A stretch of DNA of 64,000 nt from Micromonospora sp. RP3T (lineage in GTDB: Bacteria; Actinomycetota; Actinomycetes; Mycobacteriales; Micromonosporaceae), in assembly GCF_003027925.1 (NCBI RefSeq), contig NZ_PYPS01000025.1, forward strand, positions 1 through 64,000. Reading direction: 5' to 3'. Under the pieces are notes generated by a model. That model was not told the DNA's origin. It did not search any database and saw only the letters and a program-made list of their open reading frames with translations. The position numbers were made by a program, and so were the translations under genes. The stretch's first letter is position 1; every line of letters starts with the position of its first letter. Of the stretch, positions 1 to 7,676 are shown in pieces.

Positions 1-57
1 GCCCCGGACCCCGGGTCGCGTCGGTCGGGCGCGGGCGGCGCCGCGTCTCGCCGCTGG

Positions 58-408
58 TCATCGGGCGCCGTCCGGAGCGCCGCCCGCCGGAACCGGGCGG
101 ACGGGGAGGCCGGCGGCGCTCCGCGTGAGGCGGCGGGCGGCCCGGTCGTCCACCGCCTCGTAGCCGTCCGCGCCGCCGCGCAGCGCCTCGGCGGTGGTCG
201 CCACCCGGGCCGCGAGCGCGCCGGACCAGCGGCGCAGTGCGTCGGCCAGCTCGTCGAGCGCCGTGTCGGCCCGCCAGCCGTCCGGTGGCGGCGCCACCGG
301 CCCCGGCGCCCCGCCCGGCCCGTACGCCAGCCGGTGCGCGTCGTCGGTCAGCTCCCGGGCCACCGTGCGCAGCAGCTCCGGATCGACGCTGAACGGCTCC
401 TCGACCAC
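58..408 (-). CDS. EspC/WXG-like type VII secretion target protein
   Basis: Small 116-residue helical protein. It begins with an F-S-V-D-P pattern at residues 6-10 followed by an amphipathic helix, a Pro/Gly-rich hinge (30-44) carrying Trp45, and a second helix pair. The C-terminal part has Tyr83-x3-Asp87, matching the YxxxD/E signal of type VII (ESX) secretion substrates. This layout is that of the EspC-like ESX target family. GTG at 408 was chosen because GGGGAGG lies 5 nt upstream; the open frame continues further upstream without support. It is divergent from the nnr gene. No ESX core genes are in the window, so secretion is inferred from the motif alone. Confidence 0.7.
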   Translation of the reverse strand: MVEEPFSVDPELLRTVARELTDDAHRLAYGPGGAPGPVAPPPDGWRADTALDELADALRRWSGALAARVATTAEALRGGADGYEAVDDRAARRLTRSAAGLPVRPVPAGGAPDGAR

Positions 409-558
409 GACGACCTCCCCACCCCGCCGAGCCCATCGGCCGGACCCGGACAGCGGGGACGCTAGGCCGGCGGGAGTCGTCCGCGCCGACCCTGTGGACA
501 ACGGCCCCGGTTGTCCACAGGGCTGTTCCGGTGCCCCGCCCGGCCCCCGCGCCGCCGG

Positions 559-564
559 TAGGGT
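559..564 (+). promoter_or_regulatory. -10 hexamer (TAGGGT) before the nnr leader ORF
   Basis: TAGGGT lies 6 nt before a GTG at 571, the arrangement of leaderless actinobacterial promoters. The GTG opens a 13-codon frame whose stop overlaps the nnr start. Confidence 0.45.
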
Positions 565-570
565 GAGGCC

Positions 571-612
571 GTGATCGCAGCCGACGGGCACGGACGGGGC
601 GGGACGGCATGA
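571..612 (+). CDS. Possible leaderless 13-aa upstream ORF coupled to nnr
   Basis: GTG at 571 opens a 13-residue peptide ending in TGA at 610-612, which overlaps the ATG at 609-611 of the NAD(P)HX repair gene (ATGA junction). A -10-like hexamer sits 6 nt before the GTG and nnr itself has only a weak ribosome site. Translation of nnr may therefore be coupled to this mini-ORF. The peptide has no recognisable function, and chance is possible in GC-rich sequence. Confidence 0.35.
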   Translation: MIAADGHGRGGTA

Positions 613-2078
613 GACCGGTGTGGCGGGTCGCGGATGTGCGCGCGGCGGAGGCAGGGCTGATGGCGACCCTCCCGTCCGGCGCGCTGATGCAGCGGGCGGC
701 GGCCGGGCTGGCCCGCCGGTGTGCGCTGCTGCTGGCCGATCGGGGCGGCGTCTACGGCGCCCGGGTGCTGCTGCTCGTCGGTTCCGGTGACAACGGCGGC
801 GACGCGCTCTTCGCGGGGGCGCGCCTGGCCCACCGGGGCGCGGCGGTCGCCGCCCTGCTGCTCGCCCCGGAGCGCGCCCACGCCGACGGCCTGGCCGCGC
901 TACGCGCCGCCGGTGGGCAGGTGGTCGACCGACCACCCGCCGGGGTCGACCTGGTGCTCGACGGCATCGTGGGCATCGGCGGCACCGGTGGGCTGCGGGA
1001 GACCGCCGACCAGCTCGCCGCGAGCCTGACCGAGCACCGGGGGCGGGACGGCACGCGGGCCACCGTGGTCGCGGTGGACGTGCCGAGCGGCGTCGCGGTC
1101 GACACCGGCGACGTCCCGCTTACCGACGCCGGCCGGCCGCGCGCGGTCCGCGCCGACGTGACGGTGGCGTTCGGCGTGCTCAAGCCGGCTCTGGTGGTCG
1201 GCCCGGCCGCCGCGCTGGCCGGGCAGGTCGACCTGGTCGACATCGGGCTCACCCCGTGGCTGCGCGGCTCCCCGGCGCTGGGGGTGACCGAGTGGTCCGA
1301 CGTGGCCGCCTGGTGGCCGGCGCTCGGCGCCGCGTCGGAGAAGTACTCCCGCGGGGTGGTCGGGGTGGCGACCGGTTCCGCCACCTACCCGGGTGCGGCG
1401 GTGCTCTCGGTCGGCGGCGCGCTGGCCGGTCCCACCGGCCTGGTCCGCTACGCCGGTGGCGCCCGGGCCGAGGTGGTGCACCAGCACCCGTCCGTGATCG
1501 CCACCGACCGGGTCGCCGACGCCGGCCGGGTGCAGGCCTGGGTCTGCGGCTCCGGGCTCGGCACCGGTGACGCGTCCGCCGCCGAGCTGCGCGCGGTGCT
1601 GGCCACGTCGGTGCCGGTGGTGCTGGACGCCGACGCGCTGACGCTGCTTGTCGACGGCAAGCTCGCCGATCGGCTGCGCGGGCGGGACGCCCCGATCGTG
1701 GTGACCCCGCACGACCGGGAGTACGCCCGGCTCTGTGGCGAGATGCCCGGTGCGGACCGGGTCGCCGCGGCGCTGCGGCTGGCCGCCTGGATGAACGCGG
1801 TGGTGCTGCTCAAGGGGGACCGGACGATCGTCGGCACGCCCGACGGCCGGGCGTACGTGAACCCGACCGGCACCCCGGCGCTGGCCACCGGCGGCACCGG
1901 CGACGTGCTGGCCGGGCTGCTCGGCTCGCTGCTCGCGGCCGGTCTGGCCCCGGAACGGGCGGCTGCCGCCGCGGCGTACCTGCACGGGCTGGCCGGTCGG
2001 GAGGCGGCCCGCGGCGGCCCGGTGACCGCGCCCGACGTGGCCGTCGCGCTGCGCCCGGTCCTCGCCCGCCTGGCCTGA
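609..2078 (+). CDS. nnrD: Bifunctional NAD(P)HX epimerase / ADP-dependent NAD(P)HX dehydratase
   Basis: Repairs hydrated NADH and NADPH in two steps. The N-terminal YjeF_N epimerase domain (about residues 1-215) carries GSGDNGGD near 58-65 and a VDVPSGV strand. The C-terminal ribokinase-like dehydratase domain (about 230-485) carries KYSRG and the nucleotide-site signature GTGDVLAG at about 429, with Asp432 as the likely catalytic residue. The 489-residue length fits the fused bacterial form. ATG at 609 overlaps the stop of a 13-codon upstream frame. The gene stands just before alr, as in many actinobacteria. Confidence in the function is high. Confidence 0.95.
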   Translation: MRPVWRVADVRAAEAGLMATLPSGALMQRAAAGLARRCALLLADRGGVYGARVLLLVGSGDNGGDALFAGARLAHRGAAVAALLLAPERAHADGLAALRAAGGQVVDRPPAGVDLVLDGIVGIGGTGGLRETADQLAASLTEHRGRDGTRATVVAVDVPSGVAVDTGDVPLTDAGRPRAVRADVTVAFGVLKPALVVGPAAALAGQVDLVDIGLTPWLRGSPALGVTEWSDVAAWWPALGAASEKYSRGVVGVATGSATYPGAAVLSVGGALAGPTGLVRYAGGARAEVVHQHPSVIATDRVADAGRVQAWVCGSGLGTGDASAAELRAVLATSVPVVLDADALTLLVDGKLADRLRGRDAPIVVTPHDREYARLCGEMPGADRVAAALRLAAWMNAVVLLKGDRTIVGTPDGRAYVNPTGTPALATGGTGDVLAGLLGSLLAAGLAPERAAAAAAYLHGLAGREAARGGPVTAPDVAVALRPVLARLA

Positions 2079-2149
2079 TCCGGGTGCCGGCGCTGGCCGG
2101 CGGGGGCGCCGGCCGCGCGGCTCCCGGCCACGATGATCACCGGCGGAAG

Positions 2150-2155
2150 TAGGCT
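2150..2155 (+). promoter_or_regulatory. -10 hexamer (TAGGCT) of alr
   Basis: TAGGCT lies 6 nt before the alr ATG and no Shine-Dalgarno sequence intervenes, so a leaderless alr transcript is likely. Confidence 0.5.
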
Positions 2156-2161
2156 GGGGGC

Positions 2162-3280
2162 ATGTGGCAGTCGGAGGTGCGCGTCGATCTCGACGCGATC
2201 CGGGAGAACGTGGCCCGTCTCAAGGCCGGCACCAGCGCCGAGCTGATGGCGGTGGTCAAGGGCGACGGGTACGGGCACGGCATGGCGCCGGCGGCCCGCG
2301 CGGCGCTCGACGCCGGGGCGGACCAGCTCGGCGTCTGCACCCTGGACGAGGCGCTCCGGCTGCGTCAGGAGGGGATCACCGCGCCGGTGCTGGCCTGGCT
2401 GCTCGATCCGGGTCTGCCGCTGCACGACGGGATCACCGTCGGCGTCGACCTGGGCTGCGCCAGCCTGGGTCAGCTCGACGAGATGATCGAGGCGAGCCGC
2501 CGGGCGGACCGCCCGGCCCGACTGCACCTCAAGATCGACACCGGGCTGTCCCGGGGCGGGGCGACCGTCGCCGACTGGCCGACGTTGCTGGAGGCCGCCG
2601 CGAAGGCCCAGGCCGACGGCCTGGTCGAGGTGGTCGGTGTGTGGAGCCACTTCGTGTACGCGGACTCGCCCGGCCACCCCACCACGGATCGCCAGCTCGC
2701 CGTCTTCCGGGAGGGGCTGGAGATGGTCACGCGGGCCGGCCTGCGGCCCCGTTACCGGCACCTGGCCAACTCGGCGGCCACGCTCACCCGGCCGGACACC
2801 CACTTCGACCTGGTCCGTCCCGGCATCGCGGTCTACGGTCTGTCGCCGATCGCGGGCGAGCGGTTCGGTCTGCGCCCGGCGATGACCGCCCGGGCCCGGG
2901 TGATGCTGACCAAGCGGGTGCCGGCCGGCACCGGCGTCTCCTACGGCCACACCTACCTCACCGAGGCGGAGAGCAACCTGGCCGTGGTGCCGCTCGGCTA
3001 CGCCGACGGGGTGCCCCGGCACGCCTCGAACACCGGTCCGGTGCTGCTCGGCGGCGAGCGGCGGACCATCTCGGGCCGGGTGTGCATGGACCAGTTCGTG
3101 GTCGACTGCGGTGACGACGAGGTGGCCGCCGGCGACGTGGTGACGCTGTTCGGCAGCGGCGCGGCCGGCGAGCCCACCGCCGACGACTGGGCCGAGGCGG
3201 TCGGCACCATCAACTACGAGATCGTCACCCGGTTCGGCGGTGTGCGGGTGCCCCGCGTCTACGACGGCGAGAAGCCATGA
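2162..3280 (+). CDS. alr: Alanine racemase
   Basis: PLP-dependent fold-type III racemase that makes D-alanine for peptidoglycan. The PLP lysine is Lys33 in the KGDGYGHG motif. The second catalytic base is Tyr261 in SYGHTY. RPGIAVYG in the middle and NYEIVTRFGGVRVPRVY at the C terminus are further family signatures. Its 372 residues are the normal length. The stop overlaps the next start (ATGA), so alr, the hydrolase and tsaE form a translationally coupled operon. The start is supported by a -10-like hexamer 6 nt upstream. Confidence 0.97.
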   Translation: MWQSEVRVDLDAIRENVARLKAGTSAELMAVVKGDGYGHGMAPAARAALDAGADQLGVCTLDEALRLRQEGITAPVLAWLLDPGLPLHDGITVGVDLGCASLGQLDEMIEASRRADRPARLHLKIDTGLSRGGATVADWPTLLEAAAKAQADGLVEVVGVWSHFVYADSPGHPTTDRQLAVFREGLEMVTRAGLRPRYRHLANSAATLTRPDTHFDLVRPGIAVYGLSPIAGERFGLRPAMTARARVMLTKRVPAGTGVSYGHTYLTEAESNLAVVPLGYADGVPRHASNTGPVLLGGERRTISGRVCMDQFVVDCGDDEVAAGDVVTLFGSGAAGEPTADDWAEAVGTINYEIVTRFGGVRVPRVYDGEKP

Positions 3281-4368
3281 GCCAGCGGCTGCGGGTGCCA
3301 CGTCCGCGAGGCGCCGCGGGGAAGGTCGCCGGGCTGGTCGGCGCCGCCGTCGGGGTGGCCGCCGCCGGGCTCGCGGCGGGCGTGGTCAGCGAGCGGGTGC
3401 TGGTCCGCCGGCTCAAGAACGACCCCACCGACCGGTACGCGCACGAGGTCTTCGGGCAGCAGCGCCACGACGAGGCGTACCGGCTGGAGATGCCGGACGG
3501 CACCGACATCCACGTGGAGGTGGTCGAGCCGACCCGGCCGGTCGCCGGGCACCCGACAGTGGTGCTGGTGCACGGCTTCTGCCTGGACATGGGCACGTTC
3601 CACTTCCAGCGCAAGCTGCTCGCCGAGCGGGGCGACTACCGGGTGGTCGCGTACGACCAGCCGGGGCACGGCCGGTCCGGGCGGCTGGAGACCGGTGAGT
3701 ACGACCTGACCGCGCTGGGCCGCACGTTGCGCCGGGTGCTCGACGAGGTGGTCCCGGAGGGGCCGCTGGTGCTGATCGGGCACTCGATGGGCGGCATGAC
3801 GATCATGGCGTTGGCCGAGCTGTACCCGGAGCTGTTCGGCGACCGGGTGGTCGGCACCGTGCTGATGGCCACCTCCGGGGGTCTGGCAGCGGAGACGAAG
3901 CTGGTGGCGCCCGCGCTGCTCGGACGCGTGGGCGCGCCGGTGCTCTACATGATGAGCAACGCCACCCGGTACGGCGGCACGGTGATCGACAAGGCCCGCA
4001 GGTCGACCTCGAACGTGGCCTGGCTGCTCACCCGCAAGTACGGTTTCGGCACCCCGAAGCCCAGCCCCGCCCTGGTGTCATACGTCGAGACGATGAACTC
4101 CCGCACCTCGGCCGACACGGTCACCCGTTACCTGCGGACGCTGGCCACGCACTCGCGGTTCCCGGCGCTCGCCGCGCTGGCCGGCACGCCGGTGCTGGTG
4201 ATCGTGGGGGACAAGGACATGATCACGCCGGTGACACACTCGGAGGAGATCGTCCGGCGGCTGCCGGACGCCGAGTTCGTGAAGATCCACGACAGTGGGC
4301 ACGTGGTGATGCTGGAGCACGCCGACGAGGTCAACGCGGCGCTGGAGCGGTTCCTGGAGTCGCTGTGA
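3277..4368 (+). CDS. Membrane-anchored alpha/beta hydrolase
   Basis: Alpha/beta-hydrolase with nucleophile elbow GHSMGG (Ser170), oxyanion-hole strand VVLVHGF, acid in GDKDMITP, and His in SGHVVMLEH near the C terminus. Residues about 10-35 are hydrophobic and Ala/Gly-rich with basic residues before them, which suggests a signal anchor. The gene starts in the alr stop codon and its own stop overlaps the tsaE start (GTGA). A hydrolase between alr and tsaE is common in actinobacteria. The substrate cannot be read from the sequence; esterase, lipase or peptidase activity are all possible. Confidence 0.9.
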   Translation: MSQRLRVPRPRGAAGKVAGLVGAAVGVAAAGLAAGVVSERVLVRRLKNDPTDRYAHEVFGQQRHDEAYRLEMPDGTDIHVEVVEPTRPVAGHPTVVLVHGFCLDMGTFHFQRKLLAERGDYRVVAYDQPGHGRSGRLETGEYDLTALGRTLRRVLDEVVPEGPLVLIGHSMGGMTIMALAELYPELFGDRVVGTVLMATSGGLAAETKLVAPALLGRVGAPVLYMMSNATRYGGTVIDKARRSTSNVAWLLTRKYGFGTPKPSPALVSYVETMNSRTSADTVTRYLRTLATHSRFPALAALAGTPVLVIVGDKDMITPVTHSEEIVRRLPDAEFVKIHDSGHVVMLEHADEVNAALERFLESL

Positions 4369-4847
4369 CGGTGGTGGTGGAGCTGAAGACCCTCGACGAC
4401 ACCCACGGGTTCGGGCGGCGGCTGGCCGGGGTGCTGCGCGCCGGCGACCTGCTGCTGCTCAGCGGTCCGCTGGGGGCCGGCAAGACCGCGCTGACCCAGG
4501 GCGTCGGCGCCGGCCTGGGCGTACGCGGCGACATCACGTCGCCCACCTTCGTCATCGCCCGCGTGCACCGGCCGGACCTGGCGCGGGGTGGCCGGGTGAC
4601 GCTGGTGCACGCCGACGCGTACCGGTTGGGGGAGTCCGCCGATCCGCGCGCCGAGATCGACGACCTCGACCTCGACGCCTCGGTGGACGAGGCGGTGACC
4701 GTGGTGGAGTGGGGCGAGGGGATGGTGGAGCAGTTGGTCGACGCGCACCTTCGGGTCCGCATCGACCGGCGGGACGACGACACGCGGGTGGTCACGCTGG
4801 AACCGGTGGGCGGCGACTGGGCGGCCCGGCTGGCGACCCTCGACTGA
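4365..4847 (+). CDS. tsaE: tRNA t6A biosynthesis ATPase TsaE
   Basis: P-loop ATPase partner of TsaB and TsaD in making N6-threonylcarbamoyladenosine at A37 of ANN-decoding tRNAs. The Walker A motif is GPLGAGKT with Lys40, followed by SPTFVI, HADAYRL and the Walker-B-like VVEWGEG. The 160-residue length is typical. It is coupled to the hydrolase by a 4-nt GTGA overlap. Partners tsaB, rimI and tsaD lie 1.7 kb downstream, separated by ung and the damaged regulator gene. Confidence 0.95.
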   Translation: MTVVVELKTLDDTHGFGRRLAGVLRAGDLLLLSGPLGAGKTALTQGVGAGLGVRGDITSPTFVIARVHRPDLARGGRVTLVHADAYRLGESADPRAEIDDLDLDASVDEAVTVVEWGEGMVEQLVDAHLRVRIDRRDDDTRVVTLEPVGGDWAARLATLD

Positions 4848-4900
4848 GCGCTGTCGTACCCGCTGCCTAGAGTCCCGGGGACGACTGCGAAAGGTTGCCG

Positions 4901-5602
4901 ATGCCCGACGACGTTCCCGCCCTCGACCTGTTGGCGCTCCTGCCCGAGCCGTGGCGGGAGGCGCTCACCCCGCACCTTGATCCGGCCCGCACCGCGGCGT
5001 TGGCCGACTTCGTCGCCGGGGAGTACGCGACAGCCACGGTCTTCCCCCCGCTGGCGGACCTGTTCTCCGCCTACCGGTTGTGCGGGCCGGCGGAGACCCG
5101 GGTGCTCATCCTCGGGCAGGACCCCTACCACAAGGCGGGGCAGGCGCACGGGTTGAGCTTCAGCGTGCGGGACGGCGTGGCGGTGCCGCCGTCGCTGCGC
5201 AACGTCTTCAAGGAGCTGGGCGAGGACCTGGGCGTGCCGAAGCCGCGCAGCGGCAACCTCGACGGCTGGGCCGCCCAGGGTGTGCTGCTGCTCAACTCGG
5301 TGCTCACGGTCCGCCAGGCCACCCCCGGCTCGCACGCCAACCGGGGCTGGGAGGAGTTCACCGACGCCACCATCCGGGCGCTCGACGGGCTCGACCAGCG
5401 GGTGGTCTTCCTGCTGTGGGGCGGCTACGCGCGCAAGAAGGCGGCGCTGGTCACGAATCCGCGGCACGTGGTGCTGGAGGCCGGGCACCCGAGCCCGATG
5501 AACCCGCGCGGCTTCCTGGGCAGCCGGCCGTTCAGCGCGGCCAACAAGGCGCTCGCCGACGCCGGTCTGCCCACCGTCGACTGGGAGCGCTCAGCCGGCT
5601 GA
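4901..5602 (+). CDS. ung: Uracil-DNA glycosylase (family 1)
   Basis: Excises uracil from DNA in base-excision repair. The water-activating loop GQDPYH contains Asp74. The Leu-insertion loop is GHPSPMN with His196, and the core strand is VLLLNSVLTV. The length of 233 residues is normal. ATG 4901 is preferred over TTG 4895 because AAGG at 4891-4894 is well spaced for the ATG and would touch the TTG. The 3' end overlaps the convergent regulator pseudogene by 12 nt. Confidence 0.96.
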   Translation: MPDDVPALDLLALLPEPWREALTPHLDPARTAALADFVAGEYATATVFPPLADLFSAYRLCGPAETRVLILGQDPYHKAGQAHGLSFSVRDGVAVPPSLRNVFKELGEDLGVPKPRSGNLDGWAAQGVLLLNSVLTVRQATPGSHANRGWEEFTDATIRALDGLDQRVVFLLWGGYARKKAALVTNPRHVVLEAGHPSPMNPRGFLGSRPFSAANKALADAGLPTVDWERSAG

Positions 5603-6355
5603 CCCACCGGTGGGGCCGGCCGTGCCGGCCGTTCCTGCTGCGCCGGCCGTCCCTGCTGCGCCTGCCGCCAGGCGGTGCCGGTGCCGGCGCAGCAGCTCGG
5701 CCGCGTGCCGGTCGGCCACCTCCACCTGGACCAGCGGCTCGACCGGGTAGGTGCGCCCACCCAGCCGCACCTCGATCGGCTCGGGCAGTTCCTCGACCAT
5801 CCGGGCCCGCAGCTCGCCGTGGCGGGTCCGCCAGCGGTGCTCGCCCGGCTCCTCGGGCTCGTGGCGCACGCCGCCCCACTCCTCCCAGCGGGCGTTCCAC
5901 CGCTGCGCGAGCGCCCGGGACAGGAACGCGGTGAACGAGGGGGAGTCCCGCCACCGCACAGCGATCTCGACCGCCTCCACCGGTATCGGCGCGCCCTGCA
6001 CCACGGCCGCCGTGCTGCCGGCCAGCACGTGGGGCAGGTCGCCGAGCGCGTCGACCAGGCGGTCCAGCCCGAGCCGATCGAGTCACTCGACCGGGTCGGT
6101 GCCGGCCAGCTCGTCGAGCGCCGCGTCCAGGTGGCTGTCGAGCGGCTCGGCCTCGATCCGTAGCTGCCGGTCGAGTGCGGCGAGGAGACGCTCCACGGTG
6201 GTCAGGCCGGGTAGCCGGTCGCCTCGTTCGATCCGGGCGATGGCGGCCTGGCTCAGCCCGGCGCGGGCGGCCAGTGCCTGCTGGGTGAGCCCGGCCCGGT
6301 CGCGTTCGTGCCGCAGCGTGCGGGCGATCTGGTGGGCCAGGTGACTCTCCGTCAT
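5591..6355 (-). pseudogene. HTH (XRE-type) regulator with C-terminal domain, interrupted by an in-frame TGA
   Basis: The N-terminal part (start ATG 6355) is a Cro/C1-type helix-turn-helix: TLRHERDRAGLTQQALAARA followed by AIARIERGDRLPGLTTVERLL. The frame is closed by TGA at 6085-6083 after about 90 residues. The same frame then stays open for 163 more codons to 5591 and encodes a well-formed domain starting LDRLGLDRLVDALGDLPHVL, with AGSTAAVVQGAPIPVEAV and RRTYP-like segments. It weakly recalls a nucleotidyltransferase fold. The second half has no start before a GTG at 6028 inside its core, and no ribosome site. A CGA to TGA change would restore one 254-residue protein. Alternative readings are recent inactivation, readthrough, or two polypeptides. 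An upstream ATG at 6436 with GGAGGA (6443-6448) is in the same frame. Confidence 0.65.
6083..6085 (-). other. In-frame TGA interrupting the HTH gene
   Basis: The minus-strand codons read GTC GAG TGA CTC GAT. The reading frame on both sides is protein-like and continuous, so this single codon separates the DNA-binding domain from the C-terminal domain. Confidence 0.7.
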
Positions 6356-6382
6356 CCCGGCAGGGTGGCACATCGCGGCGGA

Positions 6383-6426
6383 GCGATATACCGCTGGGTC
6401 ATCTTTATGACACCTGGGTATATCGC
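6383..6426. repeat. 44-bp dyad with GCGATATACC / GGTATATCGC ends
   Basis: Twenty-base arms flank a 4-nt centre CTTT; 16 of 20 positions pair. The outer 10 bp (6383-6392 and 6417-6426) and the inner 5 bp (GTCAT/ATGAC) are perfect. It lies 28 nt upstream of the HTH start at 6355 and may be the operator of that gene. The same 44-bp architecture recurs at 61511-61554. Confidence 0.75.
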
Positions 6427-6502
6427 TGCACCGCATGGTGTTTCCTCCGGACGCTACCGTCCGTGACGGCATGCGGTGGGCGGCCCAGGTCGGGGGACGG
6501 GC

Positions 6503-6508
6503 TAGGCT
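6503..6508 (+). promoter_or_regulatory. -10 hexamer (TAGGCT) of tsaB
   Basis: TAGGCT lies 8 nt before the tsaB GTG with no Shine-Dalgarno sequence between them, suggesting a leaderless tsaB-rimI-tsaD transcript. Confidence 0.5.
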
Positions 6509-6516
6509 GGCTTACC

Positions 6517-7230
6517 GTGCTCGTACTCGTGGTGGACTCCTCGACGCCCGCGGTGACCGCGGCGCTGGCCGATGTCTCGGCGGACGGCGTCGTGCTGCGC
6601 GCGTCCCGGTGCACGGTCGACGCCCGGGCCCACGGCGAGCTGCTCGCGCCGCAGGTCGACGCGGCGCTCGCGGACGTGGGCGCGCGCCCGGCCGACCTGG
6701 GCGCGATCGTCGCCGGGCTCGGCCCCGGCCCGTTCACCGGGCTGCGGGTGGGGCTGGTCACCGCCGCCACCATGGGCCAGGTGCTCGGCGTCCCGACGTA
6801 CGGCGTCTGCTCGCTGGACGGCCTCGGCCAGCCGGCCGCCGCAAGCCACCCCGCCGCCGCGGGCCATTCCGCCGCCGCGGGTGAGCTGGTGCTGGCGGCG
6901 AGCGACGCGCGACGGCGCGAGGTCTACTGGGCCGTCTACGACGGCGCCGGGCAGCGCGTCGCCGGCCCGGACGTGGCCGCTCCGGCGGTCGTCGCCGAGC
7001 GGGCGCGCGACCTGGCGGTCACCGTCGCGGTCGGCGACGGCGCCCAGCGGTACGCGGACGTGCTCGGCCTGCCGCTGCGGGCCGAGCCGCGCTACCCGGA
7101 CCCGCTGGCGCTGGCCCGACTCGCCGCCGAGCGGATCCGCGCGGGTGCCCCGGGTGAGGCGCTCACCCCGCTCTACCTGCGCCGCCCGGACGCGGTGGCG
7201 GCCACCGGCCACAAGCCGGTCCTGCGATGA
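6517..7230 (+). CDS. tsaB: tRNA t6A biosynthesis protein TsaB
   Basis: Inactive ASKHA-fold paralogue of TsaD that acts as its scaffold in t6A synthesis. It starts with the LVVDSSTPA strand, has GLGPGPFTGLRVGL in the middle and SDARRREVYWA after it, and ends with PLYLRRPDA. The GTG at 6517 starts directly at the first core strand; the longer frame to 6463 adds unrelated residues. A low-complexity Ala-rich segment near residues 108-125 (AAASHPAAAGHSAAAG) is an insertion in the loop after the SLDGL helix. The stop overlaps rimI (ATGA). Confidence 0.93.
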   Translation: MLVLVVDSSTPAVTAALADVSADGVVLRASRCTVDARAHGELLAPQVDAALADVGARPADLGAIVAGLGPGPFTGLRVGLVTAATMGQVLGVPTYGVCSLDGLGQPAAASHPAAAGHSAAAGELVLAASDARRREVYWAVYDGAGQRVAGPDVAAPAVVAERARDLAVTVAVGDGAQRYADVLGLPLRAEPRYPDPLALARLAAERIRAGAPGEALTPLYLRRPDAVAATGHKPVLR

Positions 7231-7670
7231 GGCTGAGCCGGTTCCGCTGGTGGCACGTCGACGAGGTGCTGCCCATCGAGGAGGACCTGTTCGGCGCCGA
7301 GCAGTGGTCCCCCGGCATGTTCTGGAACGAACTCGCCAACGGGCACTTCTACCTGGTCGCCGTCGACGACGACGGCACGGTGGCCGGCTACGCCGGGTTG
7401 GCCGTGGCCCCGCCCGACGAGGCGTGGGTGCAGAACATCGCGGTCCGCCGGGACGCCCAACGCCGGGGCGTGGGCCGGCTGCTGCTGGAGGCGCTGCTCG
7501 CCGAGGCGGCCCGGCGCGGCATCCGCAGCACACTGCTGGAGGTCGCCGCCGACAACGCTCCCGCGCAGCGGCTCTACGCCACGTACGGCTTCGAGCCGAT
7601 CGGCGTGCGGCGCGGCTACTACCAACCGAGCAACACCGACGCGCTGGTCATGCAGCGCCACGAGGACTGA
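7227..7670 (+). CDS. rimI: Ribosomal-protein-alanine N-acetyltransferase RimI
   Basis: GNAT-family acetyltransferase of 147 residues. The acetyl-CoA motif A is IAVRRDAQRRGVGRLLLEAL and motif B is LLEVAADNAPAQRLYATYGF. By family and position between tsaB and tsaD it is RimI, which acetylates the N-terminal alanine of ribosomal protein S18 and possibly other proteins. It begins in the tsaB stop codon and is followed 6 nt later by tsaD. Confidence 0.93.
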   Translation: MRLSRFRWWHVDEVLPIEEDLFGAEQWSPGMFWNELANGHFYLVAVDDDGTVAGYAGLAVAPPDEAWVQNIAVRRDAQRRGVGRLLLEALLAEAARRGIRSTLLEVAADNAPAQRLYATYGFEPIGVRRGYYQPSNTDALVMQRHED

Positions 7671-7676
7671 ACGCGG

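Noticed and set aside
571..612. Remnant of acpS before nnr
   Set aside because: acpS often precedes this gene, but the 13-codon frame lacks the AcpS start motif.
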